Assembly: GCA_964587525.1 (NCBI GenBank)
Contig: CAZPLZ010000156.1
Span: forward strand, 1-7,814
Source: CAZPLZ01 sp964587525
Lineage (GTDB): Bacteria > Oederibacteriota > CAKKQC01
Length of the DNA: 7,814 nt
Direction of reading: 5' to 3'
In this document: piece after piece, positions 1 to 6,318 of the stretch
Layout of the letters: every line of letters starts with the position of its first letter
Position numbering within the stretch: position 1 is the stretch's first letter
The notes under the pieces: generated by a model
What the model saw: the letters and a program-made list of their open reading frames with translations, nothing else
Told to the model about the DNA's origin: nothing
Database searches by the model: none
Made by a program: the position numbers and the translations under genes

Positions 1-51
1 CACCCTACCCTCTCCCCCCAAAGGGGGGAGAGGGAAAGGGAGAGGGGGGTG
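1..51. repeat. C/G-rich hairpin repeat, copy 1 (with duplicated purine arm)
   Basis: The stretch opens with CACCCTA (1-7), then a perfect 12-bp inverted repeat: CCCTCTCCCCCC (8-19), loop AAA (20-22), GGGGGGAGAGGG (23-34). After a second AAA (35-37) the purine arm recurs in mirrored order, GGGAGAGGGGGG (38-49), and ends in TG. GGGTG at 47-51 can also pair with CACCC at 1-5. Positions 1-19 match 7143-7161 exactly, so this is one of two copies in the window. It starts 10 bp beyond the stop codon of the dehydrogenase gene, where a terminator would sit. There is no U-tract, so it is not a standard intrinsic terminator. Its minus-strand transcript would be C-rich and G-poor before the stem, which would suit Rho loading; that is inference. 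The repeat may extend left of the window. Confidence 0.85.
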
Positions 52-61
52 GCACCGGCCA

Positions 62-1072
62 TTACCCAATGCGGTCCAGCATATCCCGGGTGACTTGGAA
101 CCGGGGTGGCTGATCGGCAAAGTACCGGGTCAGCTCCTCCGCTGCGAGCTGGCCCAGCCAGCGTTTTCCCCGTCCGGCCGACCCGGCTAGGTGCGGGGTG
201 AGCGTCAGGTTTGGGCAGCCGTAGAGCGGCGAGCCTGCCGGCGGTGGCTCGGGGTCGGTCACATCCAGGAAGGCCCAGATCCGTCTTCGGCGAAGCTCTA
301 CCACCAAGGCAGCTTCATCCACCAGGCTGCCGCGCGAGGTGTTGATCAAGGTGGCGCCGTCCTTCATCAACGCTAGGCGGGAGGCGTTGACCAGCTGGCG
401 GGTTGCTGGCAATGCGGGAGCGTGGATACTCACCACGTCTGAGCGCCGGAACAGCTCGTCCACCTCCGCCAGCTCCACGCCCAGCTCCCGAGCCGCCTCC
501 GGGGTCACGAACGGATCGGCCAGCAGCACCGTAACGTCGTAGTGCTGAAGCAACGCGATAACATTCCGGCCGACATGGCTGGCAGCCACGATACCTACCG
601 TGCACCCGCGCAGGTCGTCCGGCGGCCGGTGACCTTGCGCCCTGCCCCAGGCTCCGGCGCCGGTCTGGGGCACTAGCTCCATGATGTTCTTGCGGCCGAT
701 AACCATCAGCGCCACGGCATAGTGCGCCACGTCCACGGCGATGGCCGCCGCCGCGCTCGTGACCACGATGCCGCGCCGCCACACCTCCTCGGAGACATAC
801 GGTTTCACGGTGCCTGCAGCGTGGGCCATAATCTTGAGCTGAGGCGCACCGGCCAGCATGTCTGCACTCAGGGTGGGACTGCCCCAGCAGGTCATGCAAC
901 CAGCGGCACCTTGAAGCAGAGCCTTAGCCTCGTCTGCAGTGACCTTCGTTTCTCCAGCCGGCCAACGCACCATGAAATCCCGTTTCAGCGCCGCGACAGT
1001 CTGGTCGTCCAGCACCATGTGCTGCCGGTCACCGTCGAGCAGAATGCTGATAACCGGCTTTAGTCGAACCAC
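62..1072 (-). CDS. D-isomer-specific 2-hydroxyacid dehydrogenase, NAD-binding (336 aa)
   Basis: This is a cytoplasmic oxidoreductase of the D-2-hydroxyacid dehydrogenase family (phosphoglycerate, glycerate and formate dehydrogenase relatives), which interconverts 2-hydroxyacids and 2-oxoacids with NAD(P). The catalytic triad is visible: Arg247 in INTSRG, Glu275 in DPEP and His294 in LTPH. Asp186, at the end of the second Rossmann strand (LLADP), favours NAD over NADP. Length is normal for the family. The dinucleotide loop is odd: where the family has GxGxxG this protein reads AASHVG (163-168), so only the last Gly remains. The substrate cannot be read from sequence. The start is GTG at 1072 and overlaps the 3' end of the cupin gene by 13 bp, which implies translational coupling. 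The N-terminus KPVISILLDGD looks like the expected first strand, supporting this start. It is the last gene of the sulfatase-cupin-dehydrogenase unit. Confidence 0.9.
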   Translation of the reverse strand: MVRLKPVISILLDGDRQHMVLDDQTVAALKRDFMVRWPAGETKVTADEAKALLQGAAGCMTCWGSPTLSADMLAGAPQLKIMAHAAGTVKPYVSEEVWRRGIVVTSAAAAIAVDVAHYAVALMVIGRKNIMELVPQTGAGAWGRAQGHRPPDDLRGCTVGIVAASHVGRNVIALLQHYDVTVLLADPFVTPEAARELGVELAEVDELFRRSDVVSIHAPALPATRQLVNASRLALMKDGATLINTSRGSLVDEAALVVELRRRRIWAFLDVTDPEPPPAGSPLYGCPNLTLTPHLAGSAGRGKRWLGQLAAEELTRYFADQPPRFQVTRDMLDRIG

Positions 1073-1476
1073 TCGTCGTCCGGGTCAAACCGCGGGATGA
1101 CGACGTTTAGGATCTTCATGGGGCGCCCGCCCGAGACCGCTCGGTGGCGGGTACCGGGACGGATCAACACAGCGATCCCCGGCTTGACCGGATAGCGCTT
1201 CCCATCCAGCTCCATGTGGCCCTCGCCCTCCAGGAAGTAATACACCTCCGTCAGGCGTTTGTGGTAATGCGCGGCCGCATCCGTTTTGATCTCCACCAGG
1301 TGCAGCGTGCAGGCGTTATTGTCCTCCCGCGTAAAGGCACGATGGCTGATCCCACAGGGACACAGCTTCCCCGGAACACCCGGCAAGTCCGTGATTTCAA
1401 ACGGCACCTGAAGGCCTAAACCCACCAGTTTGTCGTTATGGTGTTTGTTGGTGCGTTTGGCTTTCACTTTGGCCAT
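1060..1476 (-). CDS. Single-domain cupin protein with CPCG motif (138 aa)
   Basis: This small metal-binding beta-barrel (cupin_2 type) has cupin motif 1 at 70-84: His70, His72, four residues, Glu77, then six residues to Gly84. Motif 2 is PGTRH with His111, though Asn at its usual end is absent. His70, His72, Glu77 and His111 make a full metal site. The N-terminus is basic (MAKVKAKRTNKHH). A CPCG segment (39-42 is C-P-C-G) precedes the barrel, and the acidic C-terminus ends DPDDEWFD. From memory, similar cupins with a CPCG-like segment and a DEWFD tail occur in Planctomycetes-like genomes; I could not check this. Members can be isomerases, dioxygenases or ligand-binding proteins, so function is open. 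The ATG at 1476 follows a strong Shine-Dalgarno site. The stop of the sulfatase gene lies 17 bp upstream, and the dehydrogenase overlaps downstream. Confidence 0.88.
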   Translation of the reverse strand: MAKVKAKRTNKHHNDKLVGLGLQVPFEITDLPGVPGKLCPCGISHRAFTREDNNACTLHLVEIKTDAAAHYHKRLTEVYYFLEGEGHMELDGKRYPVKPGIAVLIRPGTRHRAVSGGRPMKILNVVIPRFDPDDEWFD

Positions 1477-1481
1477 GAAAC

Positions 1482-1487
1482 CCTCCT
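1482..1487 (-). promoter_or_regulatory. Strong Shine-Dalgarno of the cupin gene
   Basis: The minus strand reads AGGAGG here, inside AAAGGAGGG, five bases before the ATG at 1476. It fixes the cupin start. It is the only perfect Shine-Dalgarno site I see in the window. The first genes of both divergent units lack one. Confidence 0.85.
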
Positions 1488-1493
1488 TTGCAT

Positions 1494-2951
1494 TCAGGCT
1501 TCGTCAGGATGTGCGGCGGCCAGACGGTCCGCCCACCCGGCGCGGCCGGTCTGTCGCAGCCGCGCAAGATACTTGCTCAGTTGGCCGCGGGAGTGGAAGG
1601 GTCCACCCTCCCGCAGCACGGTCCACATCGGGTCCTGCGCGTGTGAGGCGGAGCACATCATCTCCGCGGTCCAGGCCTCCAGCGCCGTCGCACCACGAGT
1701 GCACAGGTCCGGCCGGTCCGGCGCCAGATTGCGCTGCTCATGCGGATCTGAGCGGATATCGAACAGCATGATGTCCGGAAACGCGTGATAGCTGTCATGG
1801 TAAGTCCTCAGAAACAGATAATCCTCAAACCGCACCGCGCGCTGGCAGATCCACGCCCCCTGCGAGACGATCAGAGACTCCCGGCCCTCGGCAACCCCAC
1901 TTTGAAACCCTTTCGCAAAGCTTCGCCCGTCCCAGTTGCCCGGCACGCTGCCACCCACCAGCTCAACCAGTGTCGCGGCGAAGTCAATTTGATAATGGAA
2001 CGCACTATCCACACGCGGTGAGATGCCCGGCCAGCGCACGATCAGCGGAATCCGGGTCGTGATCTCATCAGCGGTATGGTGATCGCCGTAGATATTTAGC
2101 TCACCGAGGTTTTCCCCATGATCAGCGGTGAGGATGACAGCCGTGTCCTCAAGCACTCCCAGCCCCGCTAACATTTCCAGGAGATGGCCGATATGCTCGT
2201 CCGCGTATCGGACACCCGTGTCATATCCGTCGAAGAGCTTTCGGACATCCTCCATGGACGCGATCTCGGCCGGCTGCCGCGGCCACCGGTTTTCATGTGG
2301 AACGGGACCATATCCCCGCACCTCCCTCGCGGAGTGCGGGCCGCAACCCTCCCAGTGCGCGCGGCGCACCTCTTCGGTCAGCCATGCCGGCAGCGGGTCA
2401 TTCCGAAACGGGTCGCCAAAATCCTCGGGCGTCCGGTACGGCGTGTGCGGATCCCAGAGGTTCACATGCAGGAACCAGTTGTCGGCACCGCCATTCCGCT
2501 TGAGCCAGTCGATGGCGAGGGGCGTCACCTCATCCGCGCGCTCCAATCCGCCCTTGCCAGGATTGTAGATCTCTGAGAAATTTGCATACCACCACCAGGC
2601 TGAGTGACGCTCACCGAACGGACTGATCGTCACAGTCTTTAACCCGGCATTGCGCAGACAGCGCATCCAGCTCGTCTGCCCCAGCTTGGAGCCGAACCCC
2701 CGGCCCTTACCCTCGATGAACGGCTCCGCCGCCGTCCCACCGTGTCCGATCACGCCATTGTGGATGCCGAACCGCCCGGTGATGAGCGCGGTGCGGCTCG
2801 GCAGGCATGGTGCGTCGGACACGTGACAGTGCTCGAACCGGACGCCCTGTGCAGCCAGGGCATCAATATTGGGACTCGTCCTCCGGTGGTAACCGTAGCA
2901 GCCGAGGTGGTCCGGACGCAGCGAGTCAATATCAATCACCAAAACGCGCAT
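1494..2951 (-). CDS. Sulfatase-superfamily hydrolase with CxPSR motif, no signal peptide (485 aa)
   Basis: This is a type I (formylglycine) sulfatase-superfamily enzyme, expected to cleave a sulfate ester or, in some relatives, a phosphonate or phosphate ester. The N-terminal metal-site strand is [13 protein letters not shown] (Asp7, Asp9). The signature CLPSR lies at 49-53, so Cys49 is the residue expected to be oxidised to formylglycine. DPHTPY (167-172) and TADHGE with Asp277 and His278 supply further active-site residues. The C-terminal part (about 340-485) is the usual smaller domain, with [15 protein letters not shown] at 396-410. The protein begins directly with the first beta strand and has no signal peptide or lipobox, so it should stay in the cytoplasm, as phosphonate monoester hydrolases of this superfamily do. 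No formylglycine-generating enzyme or sulfatase-maturase is in the window. It is the first gene of the left unit, with ATG at 2951 just 10 bases below a TACAAT hexamer and no good Shine-Dalgarno. Confidence 0.92.
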   Translation of the reverse strand: MRVLVIDIDSLRPDHLGCYGYHRRTSPNIDALAAQGVRFEHCHVSDAPCLPSRTALITGRFGIHNGVIGHGGTAAEPFIEGKGRGFGSKLGQTSWMRCLRNAGLKTVTISPFGERHSAWWWYANFSEIYNPGKGGLERADEVTPLAIDWLKRNGGADNWFLHVNLWDPHTPYRTPEDFGDPFRNDPLPAWLTEEVRRAHWEGCGPHSAREVRGYGPVPHENRWPRQPAEIASMEDVRKLFDGYDTGVRYADEHIGHLLEMLAGLGVLEDTAVILTADHGENLGELNIYGDHHTADEITTRIPLIVRWPGISPRVDSAFHYQIDFAATLVELVGGSVPGNWDGRSFAKGFQSGVAEGRESLIVSQGAWICQRAVRFEDYLFLRTYHDSYHAFPDIMLFDIRSDPHEQRNLAPDRPDLCTRGATALEAWTAEMMCSASHAQDPMWTVLREGGPFHSRGQLSKYLARLRQTGRAGWADRLAAAHPDEA

Positions 2952-2959
2952 CGTCCGAA

Positions 2960-2979
2960 GTATTGTAGCGTTACAATAC
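2960..2979. promoter_or_regulatory. 20-bp palindrome carrying two opposed -10 hexamers (divergent promoter or operator)
   Basis: The sequence GTATTGTA-GCGT-TACAATAC has two perfect 8-base inverted arms around GCGT. It lies in the 33-bp gap between the divergent sulfatase and polX starts. The plus strand shows TACAAT at 2972-2977, and the minus strand shows the same hexamer from 2967 to 2962. On the plus strand, seven bases separate it from the ATG at 2985, so transcription would begin at or next to the start codon. On the minus strand the distance to the ATG at 2951 is ten bases. No convincing -35 hexamer is visible on either side. It could also be an operator for a dimeric repressor, but no regulator gene is in the window. 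The palindrome is certain; the promoter role is inferred. Confidence 0.65.
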
Positions 2980-2984
2980 CTCCC

Positions 2985-4709
2985 ATGGATAACGCAGAAA
3001 TCGCGGCCGTGTTCAGCAAGATCACTGCCCTGCTGGACGTGAAGGGCGAGATCCGGTTCAAGGTCCAGGCCTATGACAAGGCAGCCCAGATGATCGCGGG
3101 ACTTGAAAAGCCGCTGGCGGAGATCTATGCAGCGGGCGGGGTGAAAGAACTTCGTACCCTCTCCGGAATTGGTGAAGGCATCGCCAAGAAAATCGAAGAG
3201 CTCCTCACCACTGGCCAGTGCCAGGAATATGAAAAATTGAAGGCCGTGCTGCCGCCGGGCATTGAGGAACTGTTGTCAATCCCCTCCCTGGGACCCAAAA
3301 CCGCGTTCAGGCTGGCCAAGGAGCTCAAGATCAAAAGCGTAGCCGATCTGGAACGCGCGATTGAGCAACACAAAGTGCAGGCGCTGCCACGCATGGGTGC
3401 GAAGCAGGAAGAGAAACTCCTCAAGGGCATTGCCCTGTGGAAACAGGGACAGGAACGGATGGCGTTGGGTAGAGCGTTGCCGCTAGCGTTGGAGATCCTG
3501 AGCACCCTGAGGGCACACCCTTTAGTGAAGCAGGCCACGTATGCCGGCAGCTTGAGACGGATGAAGGAGACCATCGGTGACTTGGATTTCCTGGCGTCGC
3601 CGCACCGTCCCGAATCAACTCAAGCCATCATGGACGCCTTCACCTCCCTGCCTCAGGTGGCAGACGTGATCGCCCACGGCGAGACAAAATCTTCCATCCG
3701 CCTCAAAAACGGGGCGCAGGCAGACCTGCGGGTGGTGGAGGAGAACAGCTTTGGCGCCGCCCTCCACTACTTCACTGGCTCCAAGACACACAACATCCAG
3801 ATCCGCGAGCTGGGCGTGAAACGAGGCCTGAAGATCAACGAGTACGGTGTGTTCAAGGGTACGCGCCGGGTAGGCGGGAAGGACGAGGAAGACGTGTTTC
3901 ACGCGGTGGGACTGCCGTTCATCCCACCCGAGATCCGCGAAGGCGCAGGGGAAGTAGAGGCAGCCGCGGCTAAGCAATTCCCCCGGTTGATCGAGAACCA
4001 TGATCTCAAAGGCGACCTGCACATGCATTCCACATGGAGCGACGGCGCCAACACCATTGAACAAATGGCCGTGGCTGCTCGGGCACTCGGTTACGAGTAC
4101 ATCGCGATCTGCGACCACTCCCGGTCGCTGAAAATGGCCGGAGGACTTTCCATCGAGGATCTGCGCAAAAAGAACAAAGAGATCGATACCCTCAACAAAA
4201 AACTCAAGGGGTTCAAGATTCTCAAAGGTGCTGAGGTGGATATCCTCAACGATGGCACCCTGGATTATCCCGACGAGGTGCTTGAAGAGCTGGATGTGGT
4301 GGTCATCTCGGTACACACCCGATTCAACCTGGACGAGGCCACGCAGACGAAGCGAGTCACCCGCGCCCTGGCCAACAGGCACGTGACACTCCTGGCGCAC
4401 CCCACGGGGAGGCTGATCGGCAAGCGGGAGCCGTATCCGATTGACCTCAAGACCGTCATCAAGGCCGCACACGATCACGGCAAATGCCTGGAGTTGAATG
4501 CACAGATGGAGCGGCTCGACCTCTCCGATGTGCCGCTGCGCTGGGCGCGGGATGCCAAGGTGAGAATCGTCATCAACTCGGACTCGCACCATGCACATCA
4601 GTTGGCGCTGGGCCGACAGTTCGGGGTTGCTCAAGCGCGGCGCGGTTGGCTGGGAACCAGGGACGTGCTCAACACGCTACCGCTTGAGGAACTCCTGAAG
4701 TGTCTTTAG
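2985..4709 (+). CDS. polX: DNA polymerase/3'-5' exonuclease PolX (574 aa)
   Basis: This is a bacterial family X DNA polymerase, a gap-filling base-excision-repair enzyme with a C-terminal PHP metal-dependent nuclease domain. Domains run as follows. The 8-kDa-like N-terminal region has helix-hairpin-helix segments at about 56-72 (LSGIGEGIA) and 95-114 (IPSLGPKTA). The nucleotidyltransferase palm has GSLRR (188-192), GDLD with catalytic Asp199 and Asp201, and third Asp247 (ADLRV). NEYGVFKG lies at 285-292. The PHP domain starts near 340. Its nine metal ligands all appear present: His346, His348, Asp353, His378, Glu417, His444, His472, Asp533, His535. Length fits the family (about 570 aa). The frame is open further upstream, but the ATG at 2985 is chosen because [13 protein letters not shown] matches the usual PolX start and the extension would run through the sulfatase gene. 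No Shine-Dalgarno is visible, so the mRNA is probably leaderless. It is first in the right unit. Confidence 0.96.
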   Translation: MDNAEIAAVFSKITALLDVKGEIRFKVQAYDKAAQMIAGLEKPLAEIYAAGGVKELRTLSGIGEGIAKKIEELLTTGQCQEYEKLKAVLPPGIEELLSIPSLGPKTAFRLAKELKIKSVADLERAIEQHKVQALPRMGAKQEEKLLKGIALWKQGQERMALGRALPLALEILSTLRAHPLVKQATYAGSLRRMKETIGDLDFLASPHRPESTQAIMDAFTSLPQVADVIAHGETKSSIRLKNGAQADLRVVEENSFGAALHYFTGSKTHNIQIRELGVKRGLKINEYGVFKGTRRVGGKDEEDVFHAVGLPFIPPEIREGAGEVEAAAAKQFPRLIENHDLKGDLHMHSTWSDGANTIEQMAVAARALGYEYIAICDHSRSLKMAGGLSIEDLRKKNKEIDTLNKKLKGFKILKGAEVDILNDGTLDYPDEVLEELDVVVISVHTRFNLDEATQTKRVTRALANRHVTLLAHPTGRLIGKREPYPIDLKTVIKAAHDHGKCLELNAQMERLDLSDVPLRWARDAKVRIVINSDSHHAHQLALGRQFGVAQARRGWLGTRDVLNTLPLEELLKCL

Positions 4710-4732
4710 CGTACGATCCTTAGCGTCACATA

Positions 4733-5422
4733 ATGATCCCGCTGCGTGCCAAGATCCCCAGCCAACACTTACCCGTCGTGACCGTCGTGCTCATCACCGT
4801 CAACGCCGTTGCCTTCTCCTTCGAGGTGACGCTGTGGGCAGACCAGAAGCTAGCCCTTTTTTATTTCTATGGACTGGTGCCGGCGCGATACACCCAGCCA
4901 CTGTGGGCTGATCAGTTGGGATTGTCGCCCAGTTACTGGCCTTTCCTCACCAGCATGTTCCTACACGGGGGTTGGATGCATATCATCGGTAACATGTGGT
5001 CGCTCTGGCTGTTCGGTGACAAAGTGGAAGATCGCATGGGACACCTCCGGTTTCTTACCTTTTACCTCCTGTGCGGGCTGGCTGCTGCCGGGGTGCACTT
5101 GGCCCTGAACCAGACTTCGACGCTCCCGGTCATCGGCGCCTCCGGTGCGGTTGCGGGCGTCATGGGAGCGTATTTCATCATGTACCCCTTTTCCAGAATT
5201 GTGACGGTGGTGCCAATCTTTATTTTCTTCCACGTGATGGAAATCCCGGCCTTCATCTATCTCGGCCTCTGGTTCCTGATGCAGGTGTCCAGCGGCACCA
5301 TGGCACTAGGGGCTGGCGGGCACGGTGGCATCGCCTTCTGGGCGCATGTAGGCGGATTCGTGATGGGCATCCTGCTCCTGCGGTCGTTTGTGCGAGGGCA
5401 ATTGAGACGGCGCTGGTGGTAA
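4733..5422 (+). CDS. Rhomboid family intramembrane serine protease (229 aa)
   Basis: This integral membrane serine protease cleaves substrate transmembrane segments within the inner membrane. It has about six hydrophobic helices (near 14-31, 69-94, 105-125, 133-152, 157-183, 198-219) and no extra cytoplasmic domain. The catalytic Ser137 lies in GASGAVAG and His205 in FWAHVGG. His83 and Asn87 of HGGWMHIIGN supply the oxyanion-region residues on helix 2. WADQ and nearby residues (56-66) belong to the loop before helix 2. The N-terminus MIPLRAKIPS is typical of this short bacterial class. The start is ATG at 4733, 23 bp after the polX stop. No clear Shine-Dalgarno is visible. TACGAT at 4712-4717 could be a weak -10, but no -35 goes with it. 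Substrates are unknown; the link to its neighbours is probably co-transcription only. Confidence 0.94.
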   Translation: MIPLRAKIPSQHLPVVTVVLITVNAVAFSFEVTLWADQKLALFYFYGLVPARYTQPLWADQLGLSPSYWPFLTSMFLHGGWMHIIGNMWSLWLFGDKVEDRMGHLRFLTFYLLCGLAAAGVHLALNQTSTLPVIGASGAVAGVMGAYFIMYPFSRIVTVVPIFIFFHVMEIPAFIYLGLWFLMQVSSGTMALGAGGHGGIAFWAHVGGFVMGILLLRSFVRGQLRRRWW

Positions 5423-5444
5423 CACCAAGCGTCGATCCGACGGC

Positions 5445-6281
5445 ATGACCCAGCTTTTCGAGTTCGGTGCGCTGGGTCTGTTTGCCGGCGCGTACGGCAC
5501 CATGATCGGGGCGGGCGGCGGCTTCCTGATTGTGCCGGCGCTACTGTTTCTGTTCCACTTCAACGTTGCCTCCGCCGTCGCCACCTCCCTGTGCGCTGTG
5601 TTCTGCAACGCGGCCTCTGCCACGATCGGGTACACGCGCCAGCGGCGCGTGGATTACCCTACTGGCCTTCGGTTTGCCTTGGGCTCCATCGGCGGCGCCC
5701 TCCTAGGCGCAGCCCTCACCGGGGCACTCCACGCTGATGCGTTTATAGGCATATTCGGTGCGCTCCTGATCACCATCGGCATCGCCATTCTCAGAAAACC
5801 GGAGCACCCGTTTCTGACGATCAAGGAACGAGCACAGACCTACGAAGCCTTTCTGCGCCTGGAGCTGAAAGTGCGGCGGATCACGGACACCGCTGGCCGG
5901 CGGTTTGAGTACTTCGTGAACCTGAAGCGAGGGTTAATCATCAGTACCGTCGCTGGGGTCATCTCATCCCTCTTCGGTGTCGGCGGCGGCATTCTCATCG
6001 TCCCGGCGCAAATCATGTGGATGAAATTTCCGCCCCCCATCGCGGTCACCACGTCCTCGCTGATCCTCACAATCTCCTCGCTGACGGGGGCCCTCTTCTA
6101 TGCCTCCCAGGGGGAGGTGGACTGGGGGCCGGCGGCAGCGCTGTCAGCCGGGGCGGTACTGGGTGCCCAGGCGGGGGTGACGATCTCGCGACACCTGTCC
6201 AGCACCTGGATCACCCGGCTGCTCAGCCTGGCGCTGTTGGGCATCGGCACGCGCATGCTGGCTCAAGCGGTAGGATTCTGA
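5445..6281 (+). CDS. TauE/SafE (TSUP) family membrane permease (278 aa)
   Basis: This is a membrane transporter of the TauE/SafE family (DUF81), whose studied members move sulfite, sulfoacetate or other organic anions, usually outward. It has the family's internal duplication: GAGGGFLIVP at 22-31 in the first half and GVGGGILIVP at 178-187 in the second. Each half contributes about four hydrophobic segments. A charged stretch of about 45 residues (117-161, rich in Arg, Lys, Glu) joins the halves and should face the cytoplasm. It is longer than the linker of the smallest family members. The ATG at 5445 lies 22 bp after the rhomboid stop and just before the first helix; no Shine-Dalgarno is evident. 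A small CGTCG-ATC-CGACG dyad sits at 5430-5442. Substrate is not readable from sequence. A nearby sulfatase makes a sulfur oxyanion plausible, by inference only. Confidence 0.9.
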   Translation: MTQLFEFGALGLFAGAYGTMIGAGGGFLIVPALLFLFHFNVASAVATSLCAVFCNAASATIGYTRQRRVDYPTGLRFALGSIGGALLGAALTGALHADAFIGIFGALLITIGIAILRKPEHPFLTIKERAQTYEAFLRLELKVRRITDTAGRRFEYFVNLKRGLIISTVAGVISSLFGVGGGILIVPAQIMWMKFPPPIAVTTSSLILTISSLTGALFYASQGEVDWGPAAALSAGAVLGAQAGVTISRHLSSTWITRLLSLALLGIGTRMLAQAVGF

Positions 6282-6311
6282 CGGCTCAGGACACGCATAG
6301 TAAAATAGAGG
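6278..6311 (+). promoter_or_regulatory. Possible internal promoter and ribosome binding site of the PhyH-family gene
   Basis: CTGACG at 6278-6283 matches four of six bases of the sigma-70 -35 box. After exactly 17 bases comes TAAAAT (6301-6306), five of six for the -10 box. The -35 overlaps the TauE stop codon. AGAGG at 6307-6311 is a fair Shine-Dalgarno, seven bases before the ATG at 6319. A start from this promoter near 6313 would omit that site and leave a leader of about six bases. The Shine-Dalgarno would therefore serve read-through mRNA from upstream. Both roles are inferred. Confidence 0.45.
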
Positions 6312-6318
6312 CGGCGCG

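Noticed and set aside
315..899. A 194-codon minus-strand frame overlapping the dehydrogenase
   Set aside because: It is a frame-shifted shadow of the dehydrogenase on the same strand. Its composition (Arg, Gly, His-rich) has no domain pattern, while the dehydrogenase frame has a full catalytic triad.
2128..2576. Two overlapping plus-strand frames of 130-146 codons antisense to the sulfatase
   Set aside because: Both are low-complexity Ser/Pro/Arg-rich translations opposite a well-supported enzyme, with no ribosome binding site.
2742..2984. An 81-codon N-terminal extension of the polX frame
   Set aside because: It is antisense to the sulfatase N-terminus and crosses the divergent promoter. 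PolX homology begins at the ATG at 2985, which gives the usual length.
3615..4634. A 339-codon open frame on the minus strand inside polX
   Set aside because: It lies wholly antisense to the palm and PHP domains of polX, whose motifs are all intact. Its translation shows no family motif or sensible start signal. Long antisense frames are common in GC-rich coding sequence.
5430..5442. Small dyad CGTCG-ATC-CGACG just before the TauE/SafE start
   Set aside because: A five-base stem is short enough to arise by chance in GC-rich DNA and is too weak to call a regulator or terminator. It is mentioned only as part of the gap description.
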